Both the position numbers and the translations under genes were made by a program. From an uncultured Treponema sp. (lineage in GTDB: Bacteria; Spirochaetota; Spirochaetia; Treponematales; Treponemataceae), in contig CAMNHD010000028.1 in the NCBI GenBank assembly GCA_946538875.1, positions 1 through 10,761 of the forward strand: 10,761 nucleotides of DNA, given 5' to 3'. This document shows, piece by piece, positions 7,507 to 10,761 of this stretch (its first letter is position 1; every line of letters begins with the position of its first letter). The notes under the pieces were generated by a model, which worked only from the letters and a program-made list of their open reading frames with translations, did no database searches and was not told the DNA's origin.

Positions 7507-9021
7507 TCAGCTCTTGTAACTGACCGAAGTGTTTTTTACTGTAACGTCATGGGCTCCGCTTTCCTGGACTGTGATTGCAGAGACCAGTGTAAGCTTTGCC
7601 TTCTGCTGCAGCTCGGAAATTGTCAGGGCACCGCAGTTGCACATTGTGTGGACAACTTTGCTGATTGTAAGAGCCACGTTGTCGTGCAGGTGACCTGCAT
7701 AAGGAACGTAGGAGTCAACGCCTTCCTCGAATGAAAGGCCGGACTTTCCGCCAAGGTCGTACCGCTGCCAGTTGCGTGCGCGGGCACTGCCTTCGCCCCA
7801 GTATTCCTTCATGTAGTTGCCGTTGATGATCACCTTGTTGCTTGGTGACTCGTCAAAGCGGGCAAAGTAACGGCCAAGCATTACAAAGTCTGCACCCATG
7901 GCAAGCGCCAGAGTGATGTGGTAGTCGTGCACGATACCGCCGTCTGAGCAGATTGGCACATAGATACCTGTTTTTGCGTAATATTCGTCACGGGCCTTTG
8001 CAACTTCGATAGTGGCTGTTGCCTGACCACGGCCGATACCTTTCTGTTCACGGGTGATGCAGATGGAGCCGCCGCCGATACCAATCTTTACAAAGTCTGC
8101 GCCGTTTTCAGCAAGGAACATGAAGCCTTCGCGGTCAACAACGTTTCCTGCTCCGACTTTTACGTTCTTTCCGAACTTGTCGTGGATGTCGTGCAGTGCG
8201 CGTGCCTGCCATTCTGAGTAACCCTCGGAAGAGTCAAGGCAGAGGACGTCAACGCCTGCATTGAGCAGTGCGGGAACACGCTGCATGTAGTCGCGTGTGT
8301 TTATACCGGCTCCGACAATATAGCGGTGCTTTGAGTCGTGAAGTTCGTTGGGGTGTACGGCGGCTGAGTCAAAGTCCTTGCGGAAGACCAATGAAACAAG
8401 GTTTCCGTTTTTGTCTATCACGGGCAGCTGGTTGACCTTGTGCTTCCAGATAAGGTCGTTGGCATCGCTCAGGGTGATTCCGTCCTGACCGGTAATCATG
8501 TCCTTGAAAGGTGTCATGTAGTCGCGTACAAGGGCGCCTTCCGGTATATGGTTGATGCGGAAGTCACGCTCCGTGATGATTCCCTCAAGCTTGCCGTGGG
8601 CAGTTCCGTCAGCAGTGACTGCGATTGTGGAGTGGCCGGTCTGCTTGATAAGAGCCACAACTTCCTGAATTGTCTGGTCGGGGCGGATGTTGGAGTCGGA
8701 AGTTACAAATCCGGCCTTGTAGCTCTTTACGCGAGCAACCATGGCTGCCTGGTCTTCTATGGATTGTGAGCCGTAGATAAAGGAAATACCGCCTTCCTGA
8801 GCAAGTGCAATGGCCATCTTGTCATCAGAGACTGACTGCATGACGGCGCTTACCATCGGGATGTTCATGTAAAGGTCGGACTCTTCGCCGGCCTTCTTGT
8901 TGAATCTAGTCACAGGTGTGCGCAGAGAAACATGTTCCGGGATACAGTCAGCAGATGTGGAGCCTGGAATCAGCAGATACTCACCGAATGTGTGAGACGG
9001 TTCTTCGTAATAATATGCCAT
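7507..9021 (-). CDS. guaB: Inosine-5'-monophosphate dehydrogenase, Tritrichomonas-like subtype
   Basis: NAD-dependent oxidation of IMP to XMP, the committed step to GMP; a cytoplasmic TIM-barrel enzyme, tetrameric in the family. The 504 residues show an N-terminal barrel part with [17 protein letters not shown] (54-70), a CBS-domain pair at about 108-225, and the second barrel part with DSSEG (263-267), the catalytic loop [19 protein letters not shown] (315-333) with Cys321, SDGGI (359-363) and the flap [13 protein letters not shown] (414-426) with the Arg420-Tyr421 pair that activates water. Most bacterial GuaB proteins have GPGSICTTR and YRGMGS at these places. The sequence here follows, nearly word for word, what I recall of Tritrichomonas foetus IMPDH (503 residues, Cys319, Arg418-Tyr419). 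FEEGVDSY in the flap places Glu where mammalian enzymes have Gln, a difference linked to mycophenolic-acid resistance. AGAGGG (9026-9031) sits 4 nt before the ATG. It has its own promoter. Confidence 0.96.
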   Translation of the reverse strand: MAYYYEEPSHTFGEYLLIPGSTSADCIPEHVSLRTPVTRFNKKAGEESDLYMNIPMVSAVMQSVSDDKMAIALAQEGGISFIYGSQSIEDQAAMVARVKSYKAGFVTSDSNIRPDQTIQEVVALIKQTGHSTIAVTADGTAHGKLEGIITERDFRINHIPEGALVRDYMTPFKDMITGQDGITLSDANDLIWKHKVNQLPVIDKNGNLVSLVFRKDFDSAAVHPNELHDSKHRYIVGAGINTRDYMQRVPALLNAGVDVLCLDSSEGYSEWQARALHDIHDKFGKNVKVGAGNVVDREGFMFLAENGADFVKIGIGGGSICITREQKGIGRGQATATIEVAKARDEYYAKTGIYVPICSDGGIVHDYHITLALAMGADFVMLGRYFARFDESPSNKVIINGNYMKEYWGEGSARARNWQRYDLGGKSGLSFEEGVDSYVPYAGHLHDNVALTISKVVHTMCNCGALTISELQQKAKLTLVSAITVQESGAHDVTVKNTSVSYKS

Positions 9022-9051
9022 AGTGCCCTCTAAAAAGTGATTTAATTCAGT

Positions 9052-9065
9052 TTAGTATATACTAA
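9052..9065 (-). promoter_or_regulatory. 14-bp perfect palindrome over the guaB -10 box
   Basis: TTAGTATATACTAA reads the same on both strands and fully contains the predicted -10 hexamer of guaB. A repressor bound here would block RNA polymerase, so it is a candidate operator. Its A/T-rich, TATA-centred composition makes chance occurrence possible, since -10 boxes are partly palindromic. Confidence 0.4.
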
Positions 9066-9082
9066 TTACGTGGTCTGTTCAA
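9054..9082 (-). promoter_or_regulatory. Sigma70-type promoter of guaB
   Basis: Read on the - strand, TTGAAC (9082-9077; 4 of 6 to consensus) is followed after exactly 17 bp by TATACT (9059-9054; 5 of 6). Transcription would start near 9047, giving a leader of about 26 nt that contains the AGAGGG ribosome binding site. The promoter lies between the pyruvate kinase stop and guaB, so guaB can be expressed independently of its upstream neighbour. Confidence 0.72.
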
Positions 9083-9099
9083 GAAGGTACTTTTATGCT

Positions 9100-9115
9100 G
9101 CGGGGGTGGCCCCGC
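9100..9115 (-). terminator. GC hairpin just after the pyruvate kinase gene, possible terminator
   Basis: GCGGGG and CCCCGC form a 6-bp all-GC stem with a 4-nt loop 6 bp after the stop codon. On the - strand the T run that would make a classical terminator is missing (AGCATAAAAG follows). On the + strand TTTTA follows, but no gene points that way. It may be a weak terminator or an mRNA 3'-end stabiliser. Confidence 0.4.
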
Positions 9116-9121
9116 TTTTAC

Positions 9122-10761
9122 TCAGACTATTCCTTCGTAGATCAGGCCCTGCTCGCCGTCTATTGTGATGGTAAGATCGTTTTCCAGGCAGTGCAGTGCA
9201 TCCGGGACATTCAGAACCCACACCAGGTCATTGTTGATCTTTGCAAGATTTTCAATAGGAATGTCGGAGCCGCTTTCCGAGACAACGCCGTCAACAATAC
9301 GCAGCATAGGAAGCAGATCCTCTGTGATTCTCCAGCAGACAAGAATGCCGTGCCTGTTGTAGCGCATACGTTCCTTGAATTCCGTACTGTCCCTGGCCTG
9401 AATGACTCTTCCGCCGACCTTTGACTTTTCTGTGTTCGAAAAGCCGAATCCGGTACCGCGCGCAAGCACGTTGCCCACAATAAGAACCCTTATGGAATTG
9501 GCCATGAGCGGGCTGGAAAGAGGAATGCCGGCACACATCACCACACGGTCGCTGAGTTTCACGCAGCCGGAGTCAAGCGCCAGTTTGACGGCATTTTGAA
9601 TCATCATCTCGGAATCTTCCGCCAAACCGCAGAGTACAGGGGTTACGCCCCACTGCAAGGTGAGCTGCCTGTACACCTTAAGGTCTGGAGTCACCGCTAT
9701 GATAATCTGCTCAGGCCTGTAGCTTCCAATCATGCGGGCTGTGTTGCCGTGGAGGGTAGGAATGATTATTGCCTTTGCTTCTATATTACGTGCCAGTTTG
9801 TATGCCGAATGCATCACAGCGTGCCCTGTTTCCGGACCAGGCTTATACCCCTTGTCTATTGACTTCATGCGGTTCCTGTATTCTTCTGAATCCTCAGTGG
9901 TACGGGTAATGAGAGCCATGGTCTGCACAGCCTCTACAGGGTACTTTCCGCCTGCTGTCTCTCCGCTGAGCATCACGGCATCTGTTCCGTCGAACACGGC
10001 ATTTGAGACATCGGTAAGTTCCGCACGGGTGGGGCGTGGGTTCACAATCATGCTGTCCAGCATCTGGGTTGCAGTGATTACGGGTTTACCAGCCTGCCTG
10101 CACACACGGATTATTTCCTTTTGCGCAAGAGGTATTTTTTCCACGTCAAGCTGTACACCAAGGTCTCCGCGCGCAACCATAACGCCGTCCGCTTCCTTGA
10201 TGATACCTGCAATATTCCTGACGCCTTCCTCGTTTTCAATCTTGGCAATAAGTTTGGCGCAGGCACCTATTTCCTTGAGGAATGCCTTTAGCTGCACAAC
10301 TTCTTCCGGGAATGAGACAAAACTAGCCGCCACAAAGTCCACATCCTGTTCAGCACCAAAGCGCAGGTCAGCCATGTCCTTTTCGCTCATGATGGGAAGT
10401 CCCGCATGTATGCCCTTCAGGTTGACATTTTTTTTGCTGGAGATTTTTCCACCGTTTACGGCGCGGCACAATACAGCATCTCCATTGTTTTCCTGAACAT
10501 CCAGTTCAATAAGTCCATCCGCAATAAGGACCTTGTGCCCCTTGGCAAGCTTTGCACAGGCTTCCTTCCATGAGATTGAGATGTGGCAGGGTGAAGTTTC
10601 GGTTGCAGGCAGACAGAGAGAATCGTCGCTTACAAGTTCAACCGTTTCTCCGGCGTGGATTTCGATCATGCAGTTTTCCGGAGTGTTCCCGGTGCGGATT
10701 TCAGGCCCCTTGGTGTCCAGCATTATTCCGATAGGAACCTTAAGCTCGGCAGAAATCTTTT
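9122..10761 (-). CDS. pyk: Pyruvate kinase with C-terminal PEP-utiliser-like extension (N-terminus outside window)
   Basis: Transfers phosphate from phosphoenolpyruvate to ADP, giving ATP and pyruvate; last step of glycolysis. The frame is open to the window edge, so the Met at 10721-10723 is internal: the residues before it (KVPIGI) lead into MLDTKGPEIRTG, a core motif. The Glu in TKGPEIR suggests a K+-dependent enzyme. Numbering from that Met, the mobile B domain spans about 12-95. The barrel continues with LIAKIENEEGV (158-168) carrying the catalytic Lys161, VARGDLGV (183-190), ITATQMLDSM (216-225) and SGETAGGKYP (253-262). The C domain runs to about 425. A further roughly 108 residues resemble the swivelling phospho-histidine domain (PEP-utilizers mobile domain) found at the end of Bacillus-type pyruvate kinases, ending TIDGEQGLIYEG. 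The GGLTSH phospho-acceptor motif is absent; the aligned stretch reads SGSDIPIEN. The stop is TGA at 9122-9124. About 70-80 N-terminal residues are missing. Confidence 0.95.
   Translation of the reverse strand, partial: KISAELKVPIGIMLDTKGPEIRTGNTPENCMIEIHAGETVELVSDDSLCLPATETSPCHISISWKEACAKLAKGHKVLIADGLIELDVQENNGDAVLCRAVNGGKISSKKNVNLKGIHAGLPIMSEKDMADLRFGAEQDVDFVAASFVSFPEEVVQLKAFLKEIGACAKLIAKIENEEGVRNIAGIIKEADGVMVARGDLGVQLDVEKIPLAQKEIIRVCRQAGKPVITATQMLDSMIVNPRPTRAELTDVSNAVFDGTDAVMLSGETAGGKYPVEAVQTMALITRTTEDSEEYRNRMKSIDKGYKPGPETGHAVMHSAYKLARNIEAKAIIIPTLHGNTARMIGSYRPEQIIIAVTPDLKVYRQLTLQWGVTPVLCGLAEDSEMMIQNAVKLALDSGCVKLSDRVVMCAGIPLSSPLMANSIRVLIVGNVLARGTGFGFSNTEKSKVGGRVIQARDSTEFKERMRYNRHGILVCWRITEDLLPMLRIVDGVVSESGSDIPIENLAKINNDLVWVLNVPDALHCLENDLTITIDGEQGLIYEGIV

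Noticed and set aside
7336..7734. 132-codon + strand frame across the guaB-purA gap and the guaB 3' end
   Set aside because: Overlaps the conserved C-terminus of guaB, and its first half is the translated GC-rich hairpin element (low-complexity Arg/Pro/Gly). No ribosome binding site or domain.
9732..10496. 254-codon open frame on the + strand opposite pyruvate kinase
   Set aside because: It is fully antisense to a gene with clear conserved motifs. Its translation is Ser/Ala/Pro/Cys-rich with no recognisable domain, as expected from the complement of a codon-biased gene, and I saw no ribosome binding site worth noting.

Overview
The window is a compact, well-annotatable stretch of bacterial chromosome holding seven protein-coding genes. 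All are core metabolic or cell-wall genes, and two are cut by the window edges. The gene set fits an anaerobic, host-associated bacterium. My best guess is a spirochaete of the genus Treponema, inferred from the type III glutamine synthetase, the unusually long MurD, the protist-like IMP dehydrogenase typical of gut anaerobes, the moderate GC content and the GC-rich intergenic hairpin elements. This is recognition from memory, not proof; a 16S or marker-gene search on the parent contig would decide it.

Layout on the + strand: 1-1188 is the C-terminal part of a type III glutamine synthetase (glnN), closed by a very strong intrinsic terminator whose left arm carries a 20-bp tandem duplication. 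A good sigma70-type promoter (1367-1395) follows and sits so close to the next start codon that the transcript is predicted to be nearly leaderless. It drives an apparent operon murE (1404-3104), ddl (3119-4255), murD (4276-5856), with gaps of 14 and 20 bp and a strong Shine-Dalgarno site before ddl and before murD. The three enzymes make cytoplasmic peptidoglycan precursors: MurD adds D-Glu to UDP-MurNAc-L-Ala, MurE adds the diamino acid, and Ddl makes D-Ala-D-Ala for the following MurF step. MurF is not in the window.

Layout on the - strand, read right to left: pyruvate kinase (10761-9122, N-terminus outside the window), then IMP dehydrogenase guaB (9021-7507) with its own promoter, then adenylosuccinate synthetase purA (7257-6031). 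GuaB and PurA are the two competing first steps out of IMP, toward GMP and AMP respectively, so the pair forms a purine branch-point cluster. purA converges on murD, and the 174 bp between the stops holds a bidirectional-looking terminator plus several GC-rich hairpins.

Non-coding points of interest are the duplicated glnN terminator, the near-leaderless murE promoter, a 14-bp perfect palindrome on the guaB -10 box, a 16-bp inverted repeat just upstream of purA, and a 108-bp, 72% GC, hairpin-rich element with 6-bp terminal inverted repeats between guaB and purA that looks like a dispersed repeat. Protein-level oddities are the Tritrichomonas-type IMP dehydrogenase, a pyruvate kinase C-terminal domain that has lost its phospho-histidine motif, and a non-standard diamino-acid selection motif in MurE. 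I saw no tRNA, rRNA, CRISPR array, transposase or phage gene, and no evidence of a new multi-gene system; this is mostly ordinary housekeeping DNA with a few unusual details.
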